Assembly (NCBI GenBank): GCA_010092695.1
Contig: JAADJJ010000001.1
Coordinates: forward strand, 2,976,001-3,040,000
Direction: 5' to 3'
Length of the DNA: 64,000 nt
Origin: Enterobacteriaceae bacterium 4M9
Lineage (GTDB): Bacteria; Pseudomonadota; Gammaproteobacteria; Enterobacterales; Enterobacteriaceae
The translations under genes were made by a program, and so were the position numbers. The notes under the pieces are model-generated. The model saw nothing but the letters and a program-made list of their open reading frames with translations, was not told the origin of the DNA and made no database searches. The number at the start of each line of letters is the position of its first letter. Position 1 is the stretch's first letter. Below, in pieces: positions 63,269 to 64,000 of the stretch.

Positions 63269-64000
63269 ATGTCCAGACGGCTACGCAGAACCAAAATTGT
63301 CACCACCTTAGGTCCAGCTACCGATCGCGATAACAACCTTGAGAAGGTTATCGCCGCCGGTGCTAACGTTGTACGCATGAATTTCTCCCACGGAACAGCA
63401 GAAGACCACCTGCTACGCGCCAACAAAGTGCGCGAGATTGCGGCGAAACTGGGCCGCCACGTTGCCATTCTCGGTGACCTTCAGGGCCCAAAAATTCGCG
63501 TATCGACCTTTAAAGAAGGCAAAGTGTTTCTCAATATCGGCGACAAGTTTCTGCTTGATGCCAACCTGGGCAAAGGCGAAGGCGACAAAGAGAAAGTGGG
63601 CATCGACTATAAAGGTCTGCCTGCGGACGTGGTGCCGGGCGACATCCTGCTGCTTGACGATGGCCGCGTACAGTTAAAAGTGCTGGAAGTTCAGGGCATG
63701 AAAGTATTCACCGAAGTGACCGTCGGTGGCCCGCTCTCCAACAATAAAGGCATTAATAAGCTCGGTGGCGGCCTGTCTGCTGAAGCGCTGACCGAGAAAG
63801 ATAAAGCCGATATCCTGACTGCTGCGAAAATCGGCGTGGATTATCTGGCTGTCTCCTTCCCTCGCTGTGGCGAAGACCTGAACTATGCCCGCCGCCTCGC
63901 ACGCGATGCAGGCTGCGATGCGCATATCGTGTCCAAAGTTGAACGTGCTGAAGCCGTATCCAGCGAAGAAGCGATGGATGACATCATTCTCGCCTCCGAC
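63269..64000 (+). CDS. pykA: Pyruvate kinase II, 3' end beyond the window
   Basis: Converts phosphoenolpyruvate and ADP to pyruvate and ATP. The first 244 residues are visible and closely match E. coli PykA: MSRRLRRTKIVTTLGPATDR, NVVRMNFSHG, ILGDLQGPKIRV and the B domain (about 70-170), followed by DYLAVSFPRCGEDL. The reading frame is open to the window edge. CGGAG lies before the ATG. It follows hexR on the same strand after about 120 bases, presumably with its own promoter. Confidence 0.97.
   Translation, partial: MSRRLRRTKIVTTLGPATDRDNNLEKVIAAGANVVRMNFSHGTAEDHLLRANKVREIAAKLGRHVAILGDLQGPKIRVSTFKEGKVFLNIGDKFLLDANLGKGEGDKEKVGIDYKGLPADVVPGDILLLDDGRVQLKVLEVQGMKVFTEVTVGGPLSNNKGINKLGGGLSAEALTEKDKADILTAAKIGVDYLAVSFPRCGEDLNYARRLARDAGCDAHIVSKVERAEAVSSEEAMDDIILASD

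Noticed and set aside
1..64000. CRISPR arrays, tRNA or rRNA genes, insertion sequences, prophage
   Set aside because: No regularly spaced repeats, no cloverleaf or rRNA sequence, and no transposase, integrase or phage structural gene was seen in the window.

Overview
This is a contiguous piece of a gammaproteobacterial chromosome from the family Enterobacteriaceae. Nearly every gene has an obvious Escherichia coli K-12 counterpart, in the order seen around minutes 26 and 40-41 of that map. It is not Escherichia itself. Genes present in E. coli at these places are absent (nhaB, umuDC, pliG, ycgJ, kdgR, pphA), others are added (a MltB-type lytic transglycosylase, a Kbp-like protein, a RomA-like MBL-fold protein, a chemoreceptor, a bacteriocin-like gene pair), and codon use is more GC-rich. 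I cannot fix the genus from sequence alone; an Enterobacter/Cronobacter/Kosakonia-type member is a reasonable guess.

Layout. 0.2-3.4 kb: ycgB, fadR, dsbB. 3.4-5.9 kb: an AT-rich accessory interval where E. coli has umuDC, holding a kbp-like gene and two small double-glycine-leader peptides that look like a two-peptide class II bacteriocin. 5.9-8.6 kb: ycgN, ycgM, a lytic transglycosylase, ycgL. 8.7-10.5 kb: minCDE. 10.7-17.1 kb (minus strand): rnd, fadD, slp-family lipoprotein, tsaB, yoaA. 17.2-23.1 kb: yoaB, yoaH, pabB, nudL, sdaA, pdeD. 23.1-27.8 kb: yoaE and the divergent manXYZ mannose PTS. 27.9-30.1 kb: yobD, manganese exporter mntP with its riboswitch and metal-regulator boxes, rlmA. 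30.5-35.0 kb: cspC-yobF, a RomA-like protein, yebO, mgrB, yobH, yebQ. 35.0-43.5 kb: htpX, prc, proQ, msrC, letAB. 43.5-47.6 kb: rsmF, yebV, yebW and a chemoreceptor with a flagellar-type promoter. 48.3-55.9 kb: the small RNA SdsR, yebY-yebZ-yobA, holE, yobB, exoX, ptrB, yebE, yebF, yebG. 56.0-64.0 kb: purT, a hairpin-rich GC-rich spacer, then the Entner-Doudoroff and sugar-phosphate block eda-edd-zwf-hexR and the first half of pykA.

The genes fall into several working sets: FadR and its target fadD (with a visible FadR operator); Min division-site selection; mannose/glucose uptake; Mn/Mg homeostasis (mntP, mgrB); envelope quality control (htpX, prc, letAB, dsbB); and carbon flux through zwf, edd, eda and pykA, with a HexR box before zwf and a GntR-like box before edd. 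The most unusual content is the bacteriocin-like pair at 4.66-5.10 kb, which has no visible immunity or export gene. Also notable are a one-base frameshift in a G8 tract of the slp-family gene, an added RomA-like gene inside the mgrB-yobF region, and the hairpin array between purT and eda.
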